A model generated the notes under the pieces. It searched no databases. It was given only the letters and a program-made list of their open reading frames with translations, and was not told the origin of the DNA. Below are positions 10,679-23,300 of a stretch of DNA of 64,000 nt, piece by piece (positions within the stretch are counted from its first letter, which is position 1; every line of letters begins with the position of its first letter). Position numbers and translations under genes: made by a program. The DNA lies in NCBI GenBank assembly GCA_000231825.2, contig JH720356.1, forward strand, positions 166,250-230,249. The letters run 5' to 3'. This stretch comes from Tetrahymena elliotti 4EA (taxonomy: Eukaryota; Ciliophora; Oligohymenophorea; Hymenostomatida; Tetrahymenidae).

Positions 10679-12187
10679 TAATAACTCGGTTAGCGACCAA
10701 TGTGTATCTCGTTTGAGTTTTGGATTAGCAAAAAACTAAAATCTCTAAAATTTAACTCTAATAATTAGGTAATTTCTTTTTAAGTTTTTAATCTAAAAAA
10801 CTAGGCAAGAATTATAAAAAGTAATAAGATTAAAAATTAATTTTATGAAAGATATTTTTATTTGTGCACTACAAAGAATTTTAGAATTTGGGGTGCTCAT
10901 CTCTATGATATTAAAAAAAATCAATATTTTTTGGTATTTTATCAGTGTACTTTGTAAAAGTTTGGTTAATATTTAATATAGCATGTTGATTTTTTTATTA
11001 AATGTAATTTCTTTTAAATTTACTTCTGATCAAAAAATACTAATTTACCATTACATAAATATTTCTTTAATTTTAATAAAAACTTTGAAGTCAATTTTTT
11101 TTTTCATTTTTTTTTTTCTTAAATTTATAAAATCAACTCAAAAATATTTATTTTAAATACAAAAAGTTTCAATTCAATTGGTTAGATTGGGGCTTAAGGA
11201 TTAAGTTCTGACTTATAGAACATTATGACCTCTCAATCCTCACACTTGAGCTCAAGTAAACTTTGTATATATCTTTTCGAAAATTAATAAAAAATTATCG
11301 CATATAAAATAAGTTCTTGAATAAGTAAATCAATAAAAATTTAATTTTTTAATAATTCACTAGATATTTTGATTGAATCTAATTTGCTTTTTTAAACATT
11401 TAAAGTGGAGATGAAAATAGATGAACAAGGTGCATTAGACTTGTTTTATCTTTATTAATTTTTAAAATGTTTAATTATCATAAACATATTAAAATAAACA
11501 TAAAAGGAGAAATTCAAAAGGTGGATAAGGTTTATCTGGATTAACTTCTGCTTTAGGTAACTGTAAAAATCTCTCATATTTGGAACTTGACCTAGAGTAT
11601 TAATATTTTTAATTTATTTATTTTCAATCTTAAATACCAAATTCACACAATTTAATCATAAAATTAATTAATTCAAGGTTTTTTTACTTTTATATTATTA
11701 TTTTTACAAATTCTTTGTATTTAACTTTAATATGAAAGAAAAAATCAAATAGACTAAAAAGACTCTAAAGATTTAGTTTCCACTTTAGCTTAATGTACTA
11801 ATCTATCAAATTTGAAAATTTCTCTGATGTAAATAATTATTTAGTTATGATAAAGATAAAAAAATAAATATTTTAAATTAAGGTTAATCAACCAATAATT
11901 TTTAAATAATTCCTTTTATTTTTCTTTCAACTTATTAAAATAAAAAATGTTGTTAAACACTAAAAGCAGCAGTTCCTTTAGTATTAAAATACTTTTAATT
12001 GATTGCTGATTGATTTGATATTTAGATAAATCAAATAATCAATTTAGTCAATTAATATTTATTTAAAATATTTCTCTAAAATGTATTAAATTTAACTTAA
12101 AAATTTTTATTTACAATTAAAAGCCTCAAGCTAGCAAAAAAAAGATCGTTGAAATTCAAAAGATTAGTTGATAATTTGGTTGAGTGA
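10679..12187 (+). pseudogene. Leucine-rich-repeat gene of 90-nt exons, apparently broken
   Basis: At least three 90-nt exons, each encoding one LRR unit and each flanked by phase-2 splice sites, lie at 10679-10768, 11507-11596 and 11739-11828. Their cores read LSFGLAKNQNLQNLTLIIR, LTSALGNCKNLSYLELDLE and LVSTLAQCTNLSNLKISL. A fourth, 11167-11255, is 89 nt. Its first half (IGQIGAQGLSSDLQN) and second half (YDLSILTLELK) match the repeat only if the frame shifts by one base. A further degenerate unit lies near 11404-11475 (KIDEQGALDLFYLYQFLKC), out of phase with its acceptor. A plausible last exon is 12124-12187, ending KRLVDNLVE and TGA 12185-12187. No convincing start exon was found. The repeat resembles the ribonuclease-inhibitor LRR class. 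One short exon, one decayed exon and the missing start argue for a pseudogene or relic. Confidence 0.6.
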
Positions 12188-12903
12188 ATAATTTATTAAT
12201 ATTGAAAAGTAATAAAATAAATAAAATCTTCAAATCTTAATTATTTAAAATTTATCAATATTGAAAACTTATTTTTAAAATAAATTTTCCGTTTCTCTCT
12301 CTATGTAAATAAAATGAGCCTTTTCATTAAGTTCTTATTGTTAGAATTAGAGAAAACTCTAATTTTCAATTTTAAAAAGTTATAAAGATGTTTGAGTTGC
12401 CTGAAAAAATATTAAGATAATTTGGTTTATCATTTTGTGTTTATTTCTAACAATTAAAAAACAATAGATTTTTTATTAGCTGTAGCTTGATAATAATAAA
12501 TAATTAATCATTTCTTTTTTATCTATTTGCCAAAAACTTTTCTTGGTTTTATTTTATGAAGAATTCTGATTTTTTGTTTACATTCAGCATTATTTGAGGT
12601 TTTTGATTATGAAATAATAATATTAAGGAATAAAATGACTATGACCTTTAAAATTTAGAATTTGATTTGTAAATTTAGATAACATTAGCAATAAAATAAA
12701 CAAAAATAGTAAGTAAGTTATAAAAACAAATAATATATTCTTTTTAAAAATTGTGTGTTTGAAAATAAATTTGATAAATTTATTAGTAAATTAATTTTTA
12801 AGTAAAATGGTAAATGGTTAGTAAGTATTATTTATTTAAAAATAGATTTTTTTAAGATTTCATATGAGTATTTTTTCATGGTTAGTATTAATTTATTTAT
12901 TAA
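12188..12903. other. Convergent spacer between the LRR relic and the VHS gene
   Basis: About 700 bp. It contains short TGA-free stretches such as 12388-12597 (starting MFELPEKILRQFG) and an LRR-like snippet near 12615-12680 (NNIKEQNDYDLQNLEFDLQ), neither convincing as a gene. They may be further LRR debris. Confidence 0.35.
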
Positions 12904-15900
12904 TCAATCTGAAAATAGTTCTTAGTAAGTTTGAATTATAAATTATAGAGCATTTGATTAAATATTTTTTAACAGAGGATAAGCTTAGTTTTCTGACTAT
13001 CCCGAAAGTGATTTCATTTCTTGGATTAATGGTTTTATTTAAAAACATAGATATCTATCATTAACATAGGTAATTTTTAGAGCTGCTTAGATATTATTAA
13101 CTAATGGTATTTTTATTATTCCAATTAATTCATAGAAATTAATTGAAGTACTTTAGACATGGGTAAAAGTTGGGAAGAATTAGTGCAATGAATACTTCTT
13201 GTCAACTAATTACTTATTAATTGTAAAGACTATAGATTTGTAAATAGATTCATTTGGAGAGGTATTCCAGTTACCTATTGTATCGTTTAATTAGTTTTAA
13301 GAAATAGCTAAATATTCAACCATAGAATTTATAGTAACAGGGATGGGTATAGTCAAATTTTATGAAACATAGTTGGATTACATCTTGATTATCATATTTG
13401 GAATTTGGAAAGGAATTGTATTTACTTCAATGTAAATTTTCTATTAATATATATTTTAACTATTTAATACATGTGCTGCTTAAGAAGAGCTAGGAACATC
13501 TGAAATTATTTTTAATGAGTTATTAGAGGTGTAGGAAATTTCAAAATGTTTAATATTAATATTTGATTTATTAAGTATTTATATGTTTAAACCCATATGA
13601 ATGGTAAGTGGAGATCCATTAGGGCTTTGAATAGCTTTTTAACTTAAATCTTGTTAATCAATTTTGCAAATCAAAACTTTAATCATATCATTTTCAAAGA
13701 TATTTACAGAAGAATGAAGACAGCCGAGCTTGAAAGAGTAAGAACTAACTTCGCAATCATCATCATCTAAGAATGAGAACAAATTAAGATTTTTAGGTAC
13801 TTATACTCCTCTCATAAAGTCTTTTTCATGAAATTTATGTAAAGTATTAGGAGCAGGTAAAGTTGCATAATTGTTAGATACATCTAAACGTTGGCTTACA
13901 GAAGGTTCATTTTTTGATATTTATTATAAATTAATTAATTAGTTGATTTAATATTTTCTCTCTAAGTCTTTTTTAAAGCTTTCTCTTTCACTTTCAAGGA
14001 CTTTTATATTATTTTAGAGGTCATTTATTCTAATTTAAAGTTATTTAATAGTTTCTTTTTAGTTATCTGTCATTTCTTTTAGAGAAATTTGTTATTACTT
14101 CAAGTGCTCATTTTCTTGTACAATTATTTCTTTTTCTGATTGAAAATTTTTTGATTGATGAAGAAGCTCATTGTAGTCTTATTCAAGCTTTTAGTGATTA
14201 CAAAGAAGGTTCTAGTAGTCAGTGGAATATGAAAAATATGTTTTTTTACTCTCCATTAAATCTATTTCATCCTATTTCTAATCAACAAGTGTTTACAATT
14301 TTTTATTTTCAGTTATCAAGGCTTCGATTGCACTGAGTTATTAAATTTACTTTTATTCTAAAGTTTCTTTAGATTTTTCAAGCTGAGCTATGCGCTCTTC
14401 TAAAGTTTCAATCATACCTTATTCTGTAAAGTTAAAGTTTTTATTATTTTAAGCAGTTTATTTGGTAGGATCTGCAGGAACTCTTGAAAAAATTTATTAA
14501 GTAGGTTTTTAAGCAAAGCTGGATTTTTAATCTAAAATAATTGTATTTTTATTAAAATCAATATCATTTGTATCAATGCTAACAATAGAATTAGTGTTGT
14601 TAAATCTTTAACTAGAGGTGAAATTATTGTTTAAGTTAGAGTTCTTATTTAAGATTGAGTTAATCTATTTATCATCTAATAGTGACTAGGACATGTGCAT
14701 GTTAGTAATAGAACTGAGCATGATATTTTCACATTTTAAATCAAAATCTTCACTGCTGTTAGGAGAAATATTTTTATGAGATAAAAATGGTTCAGAGGAT
14801 CTTTAATGAGTAGAACTCTCATAGTTATTTATGATGTTGGAAACTTATTTCTTTAAGGTAGCATAACTAATATTTCCAGCTTTGTATTCATGTAGGGTTG
14901 GATGCAAATTAGCAACTAGAGGCTGTATCCTATTTAATAATATTAATTAAATTAATTTAATGTGATATTAAATTCAGCATTTTCTTAAACTAATTAAATT
15001 TACTGAAAATTTTAGTAAAAACAAGAATTTGTAAATTTTTGAGGGAAATGTACTAAATATTTTAATATTTAGTAATATGAATCTGTAAAGAGATAAAAAG
15101 AATAATAAAATTTTTATTTTTAGTTGTAGTATTAAAGAGCTGTTAAAATTAAATTTTATTTTGATTTAAGAGAATGCGTAAAAATAAAATTTAAACTATT
15201 TTTAGTTTTTATAAAATGTAAGAAATTAAATATTACATTGCTAAATCTCTTTGAGTGCTTTATGGTATATCTTGATGTTAACTGTGAATAACTTCGTTTG
15301 AGTGTCTTAAAAAATAATCTAAGTCTTTCAGAGCATGGTAAACTTAATCATGATCTTCATTATCTTAAAGGTTTTTTAAGAATTCTACTTATTTGACTGT
15401 GTTTTTGAGAAAGTACTAAGCTCTACATTGAGGATTAAATTTATATAAATCTGCATCTTTAAAAAAGTTGAAGTGAGCAGGAAATTTAAATCCATTATTT
15501 TTCAAACTGATGAACATCTTCATGAATTAAGATTATACTCCCTTGTTTTCAGGATACCAATGAGCCCACATTTTTATGCATTCCAAACAGAGAATGTAGA
15601 AGCTCATGCTGATCTTTTCTTCTTAAGCTGTGGGATTAGCCTTTAACAAAGTTTTACGATCAAGTTAAATAGTGAATTAATAAATTATATTTAAAACCCC
15701 AGATTCAACATTATAATTGAATAGCTGATTGTCTAAATCTACGCATTCTTTCAGTAGACGTAAGGCGTTGAGTCTAGTCATAGGCTCTTCTTTTTTATTT
15801 ACTAAAATGCTTTCGATGGTTTCTAAAACTACGGGTATGATTTCTTAGTTTCCCTACTTAATATTTTCTTTATATCTGCCTGTTTTTTTGTATTAATCTT

Positions 15901-15946
15901 TGGAAGAGAGGAAATTTCTCAGGTTGTCAAGTTCTCTTAAAGACAT
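12904..15946 (-). CDS. VHS-domain protein with C-terminal alpha-adaptin-type appendage
   Basis: The model is complement(join(12904..14929,15237..15946)), 911 aa. ATG is at 15946 and TGA at 12906-12904. The phase-2 intron has donor GTAATA and acceptor AAATAG. Residues 1 to about 165 form a VHS/ENTH-like helical solenoid (LNALRLLKECVDLDNQLFN, IKMWAHWYPENKG), which in GGA, TOM1 and STAM proteins binds sorting signals or ubiquitin. A polar linker and a coiled coil (about 340-560) follow. Residues from about 625 resemble the AP-2 alpha appendage. The beta-sandwich contains NIFENDMIKVLICKI, and the platform subdomain contains the block TSPNESIYKSIVF, aligning to the alpha-adaptin block before QNIF. 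It ends QFIIQTYQELFSD. GGA proteins end in a gamma-ear sandwich without a platform, so this domain order is unusual. A role in clathrin or endosomal traffic is inferred. The VHS call rests on remembered motif similarity. Confidence 0.75.
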
Positions 15947-16314
15947 GTTTATTTATTTATCTAGTTATTGTTTGTTTGTGGTTATGTTATTTTAAGAAAC
16001 TTTACACTAGTAAGAAATAAGCAATATTTTTACAATAATTATTATTTATCAATCAATTAATTATATGATTTAGGTATAAACTGGAAAGATAAAAAAAGAT
16101 AATAAGATAGATTCTTGCTAGATTGATTTGCTTATTATTTATTAATAATATCGTGAAATTAGGCTTTATTTATTTGGATTGAAATTTATTTTTATTAAGA
16201 AGGATTGTAGTAAATATCAATTATTTTTTTTACTTTAAGTTATTACTTATTTTAATTATTCCTTTAATTTTCTCTATACTCATACTAAATCAAACATAAT
16301 ACAATAAGTTCAAA
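15947..16314. other. Divergent intergenic region
   Basis: About 370 bp of AT-rich sequence upstream of the VHS/appendage gene. It presumably contains that gene's promoter. No gene or repeat was recognised. Confidence 0.4.
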
Positions 16315-17002
16315 TGACTGTAATTAATAAATTTAATTGTTTATTATTAATTCCCTTTCTTACTTGATAAGATTACAACCTCTTACTAAAACCCCTAAAT
16401 CAGAATTGGTTAAGATGTTAAATTAGATCTCGAAACATCTTTCAGAAATTAATAACAAATAATTCAAAGCTAAAATACTAAAAATGGAATTTAATATATC
16501 TTGATTCTCTTGTTATTACTCGATATTAATTTATTTTCAACTTAATTTAAAATAGAGTGTATCATTATTATATACTTATGCATGTTTCGAATTAAGCTAG
16601 CTAGTAAATGAAGGAATTTTTTTAAATCAGTACATTTCGAGTATTAATAATTTTACTGAATTTTAGGCGGTGGTTATTTTATCAGATGAATGTAAATATA
16701 GACAATAATACTTGGATAGTGGTTTTAATGATTTTGGTGAAATAGACTTAAGAGATTTATTAATTTAAGTTAAAAAATAAGATAAAGTAAGTGCCGATAT
16801 CAGATTATATATTTTATTAATGTTAATTTTCTCTAATTTTTCTATTTAGTTTCTCTTTCAATTTTTAATTGTAAAATCTCATCATTCGAAAAGAAGAATT
16901 TTCCTTCTAACATTCTTCAGATCCTATTCTAATCAATATTTAGATTCTAAATTGTTTGTAGATGATTTTAGTTTAGAAGTTAAAATTAATGAGTAGGTCT
17001 GA
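16315..17002 (+). CDS. Possible exons of an unrecognised + strand gene (low confidence)
   Basis: Two short blocks look like exons. Block 16667-16786 follows a TTTTAG acceptor and ends at a GTAAGT donor. It encodes 40 residues including SDECKYRQQYLDSGFNDFG. Block 16850-17002 follows TATTTAG and encodes 50 residues, ending in TGA 17000-17002 (SKLFVDDFSLEVKINEQV). Both are phase 0. Further upstream, 16370-16500 holds protein-like sequence in more than one frame (PLTKTPKSELVKMLNQISK), and ATG 16315 could start a short hydrophobic leader. I could not connect these into one reading frame. The locus may be a real small gene with unplaced introns or a decayed one. No family is recognised. Confidence 0.3.
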
Positions 17003-17300
17003 GATTTGTCTGATTATAATTTTTTTTACAATGAGTGTTTACAATTAATATTTCTTGATAATGTATTTAAATTATGATGAAAAGATTAATATTTGCTAAT
17101 ATCAAGTGTAAAATCGACAATTCTTTCTAATCAATCAATTTAAGAATAAATTAATACATCATCAGATAGATAGATAAATAGATACAAAATTTAATTTTTT
17201 ATTTACATCTAAAATAATTTATTTTACAAATCCTCTTTTAAATATTATAGCTCGCTTTTACTTATGTCTAACTAAATTTAGTCTTTATTAATCTATTTTT

Positions 17301-19568
17301 TCATTTTTTTTTCTTTGATTTAATATCCTCTATGATGGCTTGTTGATGCCTCCTAAATAATTTTAATTCCTCTCTATATTATAAATTTAAATGATTAGTT
17401 AATAAGGAATCTTAAGAGATTTAATACAAATCGTCAATTATTTATTGTTATTACAATTTTTCAAAAAAAAAAAAAAAACTAAACACAATTATTCCTTAAA
17501 TTAATCAATCTATAAAAACATATTTTTATTATTCAAATTCCGAAGTTTTTATTTACACAGCCAGCTTATAATTTGGTGGTTGTAAAGCAAAAATGTATCA
17601 AGCTGGTTAAAAAAGCTAAAAAATTAAAATAGATTTTTCTACTTACTCTTTAAAGGAATCTTCTGGAGTAGAAAAATAAATTGTATTGAGAAGTTCTGAT
17701 ACTTTACTATAATATTCTCCTTGTTTCTTCATATCTCTAAGAATTCTTTTTTTAAAAACATAAATATAAATACACTTCTTCTTTTTCATACTTTCTTAAG
17801 TTTAAATCTTAATTTTACTTTTGGTAATCCTTGATTTCTCTAACATTCTAGGGCTATCTTACATCAGCTGAATTTACATTTAAATCTTATTTATTTTATA
17901 GTTTCTGATTATTAGTATTTGTACTTTACTCTTTTCTTTTACTTTTTATTGAATTTTGCTGTTATTATTATTGTTGTTGCTGTTGGTTTTTTTCATACAA
18001 TCTATTTTGTATATTATCTATATGAAATTCAGATAATTCTCGACTGTGCTTAGTATAAGAATTTTTTCTGAAAGGAATTTCTTAAGGACCTGAGGAGGGT
18101 TAGTTATCCATAGGTACCTTTTATTTTACTTATAATCTCTCATTTTTTATTTGGTCTGCCTCTTTTAGAATTTCAACCAATCCATATTTCCTTTAGTACC
18201 TATAAAATATTTATTTATTTTTTTAAATTAGTGTTTTTCAGAATAAAAAATTGTTAGAATAGGATTTTCATTAAAATTGTCATTTTTAAAAAAATGCTAT
18301 CAATTTTTTTTTACCTGGAGTTTTCTATATTTTATAAAGCATTTATTCTTTCCTTTATATGCTGATTCAGTTCACTTTCTTCAAGTGATTATACTAAATT
18401 GGTTTTTTATATGAAATGACATTTTATTTTTTTTTATTCATCTTCATCTAAAAGATCTGGCTCATACAGTTTTTTTCTCTTCTATAGAACTTATTGATGG
18501 CTCAAGTTTTTCATAGCTACTTCTGCCATATCTATAATATCTTTAGAATTTTCAAATTGTAAAGCTTTTTCTTCTTCAAGTCTAAAAAATGTATTTGAAT
18601 GGTATTTTTCTCTTTTTCTTGATGAAGAATTACTCACTCTCTTTGTTTTAGATGGATTTTATATTTCAGGTTGATAATATTACTCATTTATATTTTTATC
18701 TGCCAGAGCTAAAGTATTCCTGTATGAATTTAGTTATTCATTAATATTTTGCTTTGTTTAAGTATTTTATTATTCAAGGTCTTTACTTTAATTAAAATTA
18801 TTGGTTGGTTATATATTCATCTATTTTTCCAATAAAGAAAAGCTATCGATATGCTTAGAAAAACTATTGCATTTTTATCTATTTGTACTAGATCCTCTAA
18901 TGTGTTATTCAAATTAAGAAAATGTGGTAATGTTTCTCTATCTTGAAGTTAAAGGCTCTTCAAATTATTTTTAAAAATATGAATCTTTCTATCTCGACCT
19001 TGCACTTCTTATCTAAGTTTAGGATAGAAAAGAGTTAGATTCTTCATAATCAGAAGGAATTTAAATTCTTCTTTTTGTTGAATTGATATTTGCATTATTA
19101 TTCTTTAAATTATATTGGGTGTATCCATTATGCTCTTCAATTCTTTAAGGACTTAATTGAGATCTTTATTCATCTTCCTTTTTAACAAGATTAGATATTT
19201 TTAATTTCCAAAAAATGGTGCATTAATAAAGAAAATCAAAAATGTTAAATAAGAAATTTAAATACTTGATTTTATTTATGGCTTAACACTTTCTTAACTT
19301 TTTAGATTGTATCTATATAAAATGGCTCTAATTTATGCTCATATTGAGATTAGTTATTGTAACTTGTTGAAGAAAATACAGAATTTTCAGCAAGCTTGCT
19401 GCTCCTAAGTTAATCATATTTATTATTTTAGGAATTTTGTTGACTATATTCTTAAAACTTATCATTGATTAGTAATTAATTCACACCATATGTTTTTGGA
19501 ATATGAACTAAAGGTTCCCGTTATTATCTTCTCCTCCTAGGAGTAGCTTAGAGGGAATTAAATTTCAT
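17301..19568 (-). CDS. Gln/Asn/Ser-rich protein of unknown function, multi-exon
   Basis: ATG is at 19568. The supported exons are 19266-19568, 18315-19177 and 17792-18199, all with canonical GT..AG junctions in matching phase. The 3' part is probably 17647-17746 plus a last exon 17301-17373, which ends in a clear basic tail (LFRRHQQAIIEDIKSKKKK) and TGA 17303-17301. The protein is about 600 residues, mostly polar and low-complexity (a Gln run near 17990), with helical patches such as RLEEEKALQFENSKDIIDMA-like sequence around 18560. The junction into the 17647-17746 segment does not hold frame. A 46-nt intron (GTATGA..AAAAAG) gives RDMKKQGEYYSKV, but the following ELLNTIYFSTPEDSFKE is one base out of frame. 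Another donor (GTTTTT) would avoid the break. The family is not recognised. Confidence 0.65.
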
Positions 19569-20342
19569 TAATTAAGTAGTAAAATATTAAATCTTATAAT
19601 TGTAAGTAAATAAATTTGGTTATAAATATCTTATATTTAGAATAATATGAATTTATTAATTTGTAAAATTGAGTATTCCAGATAGTTGAATGTTCTCAAC
19701 TAATAATTTAATATAAACAAGATTAATTATTAACCAATCAAATCTTAATTTAAAAGTCATCAAGTCTAAAATATATAAAGTTTTGAAATATTTAGATAGA
19801 AATCTATTAATTTTAAAAAAAATATAATACGATTATTTCTTTAAAAATTGAAAAGAAATTTAAAAAATTTTTAAAAATTTTGATTTAATTGTATCAAAAT
19901 GAATCAAACACTTTAAATATTTGTAAGTTTTTAAACAGATATGATAGAAAAATAACAATTTTTTGAATCTCTTTAGAAATTAAAAATTTTTTGTAGTCAA
20001 GAATAACAAATCTAATGTTTTTTGCATGATAATTGTTTTATATCAAACTATAAATGAATAGGATAACAATTTATACTTATAAATTAATTATCTATTAGTT
20101 TTAGTATCATTAGTGAATGTAGAAACTCATTTTTTTGAATGCTTACTTCATTTATACTAAAAAAAATTATTTATTGGTCTTTTACTATTTTAGTTGCTTA
20201 AACCAAACAAATAGTTAATTAATTAATAAAAAATTTGGATTAATACTAACAACAATAGTCAGATAAAACTAACTATAAATATTTCATTTATATTTAATTA
20301 TTTCTACAAAAATTTATCAAAAGGCTCACACCCTTCTAATAA
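19569..20342. other. Divergent promoter region
   Basis: About 770 bp between the divergent starts of the Gln-rich minus-strand gene and the CNBD channel-like gene. AT-rich throughout. It presumably holds both promoters, though no specific motif was recognised. Confidence 0.5.
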
Positions 20343-23300
20343 ATGGAAGATAAATCATTTTATGGTAGTCAAGTACATCTTCGTAAATCTAAAGGACTTG
20401 AAGAATTCTTTAACAGCTAGCCTATTTAGTAAGATATCAGTTCGTTAAGTAACGGTGATGCTATAATGCCTGATCCATAAAATAATAATTAGTAGCTGCA
20501 ATCTCTAAATATTTATAATCTGTAGCAAAAATTCTTTAATGAAGAAGTAATTTTCTTTAACAAATTGCAGTTTATTTTATTAAAGAAATTATAAATCATT
20601 TTAAATACTCATTAAAATAAATAAATGTAAAGGAACATACTTAGTTGCAGAACTAAATGAAAAAGAATTAAAGTGAAGAATATATCCCTGCAATGGATTC
20701 AGCAGTTTTTAGTACTGCCAAGATAAAAAATAAAAGAGGTTCAGGATAAGAAAATAGTTTTTATAATAATTAAGGATAAATAAACTAAAAAAGAAATTCA
20801 ATCCGCAAATAACCTAGTGAAGTTTTATCCATTTTAAGTAATTAAAACTTGAATTTTTTGACATCTAACAACCCTAAGAACGAGTCTAATTCTTAAAGTA
20901 GTGAGTTTATTTAATCTTAATTAGGAAGTGTAAATTAAGGGAAAATCAATAATTAGCACAGTTAATAATCATTCAATGGGGAAAAAAAGTTTGTTAAAAG
21001 AGAAAGTATTGTTTTAAATAGTGCTAATAGCAGCATAAATAATATTAATTAAAATTAAATGATGATAAGCTAAAATAACAACAACAATCAGGCAATCAAC
21101 TTGTAAAATATCAGTAATCTCCAAGCTAATAATATATCTAACAATGGAATGATATTAAAATAAGATAATAGCTTTCTGAATAATGTGGTAAGTGGAAGAG
21201 AATCCCTCAATAATAATATTTTAAATACAAGTCTTAGTAATTTAAAACCCGCTTCAAATGCTAACAGCTCTCAAAATGTTCAAAAAATGGCTCAAATTCT
21301 CCAAATTTAATATTAAAAAGAGCAAACTGTTTCTTAAATAAAAAAGTTAAATTCTTTACAGAGTAAGAAATTAATGATACAACAATAGCAAGAAATACAA
21401 CAAAGAATAGTTTCTAGTATGATTGGAAATAACAAAACTATTTTAACAAATAACAGAACAAATAATGGGATATTTTCGGTGATAAATAATTCTTAAATAA
21501 ACACAGAAATGAAATAAAATTAGAATATGGAGATAGAATAGATTTATTCTTATTCAAAATAGATGATTAATGATCTCTCATCTCCCTCAGAAAAAACGGT
21601 TTAAAAAGGAAAAAATGTTTTATAGAATATATTTAGGGTATCAATTATGATTATCAGTTTAAATTACTTTTGTCTTGTTGATTATCTCAAGAATAAAAAA
21701 GCTACTTCTGCACTTGGATTAGTTAATTTTATTTTTTAAATCATGAGTCTGGTGTGCAACATATTAATTATTTAGTATTTTTTATTAAAAATATTTAAAA
21801 CTCTTGATGGAAACTCAATTAATTCAACTTATGTTGATGTTATTTGTCTCATTTTTGGCCAGATTGAAGTATTTTTTACATTCGTTTTTGCTTAATATGA
21901 CTCTTAAACTATGACTATAGTTTATAATTAAAGTGAAATTTCTAAAAATAATTTTACAAAGTTCTCAAAGTATTTAATCTTGCTGTTAGATTTGACATGC
22001 TTTTTTGTTGTTATTATAGAAATTATATGGTCAATAACTGAGTTTTCAATTTATTCGGCTTTACTAAATGTTATTAGAGGTCTTATGCTTTTAAAACTGG
22101 TTAGAATACTGAATAGTGTCTCTACTCTTCATTCACATTTTTTTAAAAGATAATATTATTATTAGTATGAGATGTTTCGCATTCTAACTATTGCAACGCT
22201 CTTAATTTTAACATTCACTAACCTTTGGTGTGCTTTGGCAAGTTATTACTTTTAAGTTGCAAACAACCAAGATTTTTAGATATTAACAAATGCCAATATC
22301 TCAAAAGATGATTACACTAAGTAATTTTTATTTTTTTTGAACAAAGTCATTGAGAACACTTTCTGTTTGTATACTTAACTTGAGTCTGATTATCAGCACT
22401 TTGAATAAATTTTCCTGATTTCATTACAGCACATATTCATAGGTGTATTTTATATACATATGTTTTAGTCCTTCTTCACACTATCAAAAACTATCTTTGA
22501 ATTTAATAGAAAAAAAAGATAAACACAAATAGATCTAATTGAATATTCTAAAAAAATCAACTTAGAAGACAGCTTACTTGATAAAAGTATTCTTTACATA
22601 TCTAATTTACCTGATAATCCTAACAAATATAGCAATTTTAGCTCCCACATAGAAGCTTTGAAAATTCTTCCACGTACTTTTAAAAGTTAAATTGAGGAGT
22701 AATTTGAAGATTTACTTTTCAGTCAAATACCTTTCCTCTAATAATTTTAAACTTCATTAAAGAATAAAATATATTCACAAATAGAAGAAATTACATTTTT
22801 TCCTGATGAATAAATTATAACTGAAGGTTAAATTGATGATAGTTCTCTTTACTTTATCATCGAAGGAGAAGCAAAAGTATTTTATCAACAAAACATGGAC
22901 TCTAAAGCATTTCAAACATAAAAAATTTTAAGTAAAATAAATTCTTTTTTTCAAGAAAAATATTTATTTAAATTTATGATTTTTTGATTATAGGAAAGTT
23001 AGAGTATTTTGGAGAGATAGGTTTCCTTACAGGTTAACCCAGAAAAGCTAGTGTCAAGTCAATAGGATATCTAACAGTAATTAAAATACATAGAAAAACA
23101 TTGATCAGTCTTATAGAGCACCATATATTAGATTACCAAGCTTTTTGTATGATGAGAGATTAAATTATGAATAATTAAGACTATTAACTGATCAACTTAA
23201 AATGCTATATTTGCTAATAGCATACTCACTTGGCTACTGTTTGTCCTTTCGCTCACTATAAAATGGATTTACTGTCTTATGTTAAATCTTATTATTTAGA

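Noticed and set aside
11170..11260. Possible tRNA or structured RNA (GGTTAGATTGGGGCTT)
   Set aside because: No B box and no cloverleaf pairing. The sequence is explained as an LRR exon.
12388..12597. 69-codon frame starting MFELPEKILRQ, F-box-like at first sight
   Set aside because: Only the first ten residues look right. The remainder is Phe/Ile/Asn-rich like random AT-rich DNA, with no partner exons.
17165..17185. GATA-type short tandem repeat
   Set aside because: Only a few units, no sign of function.
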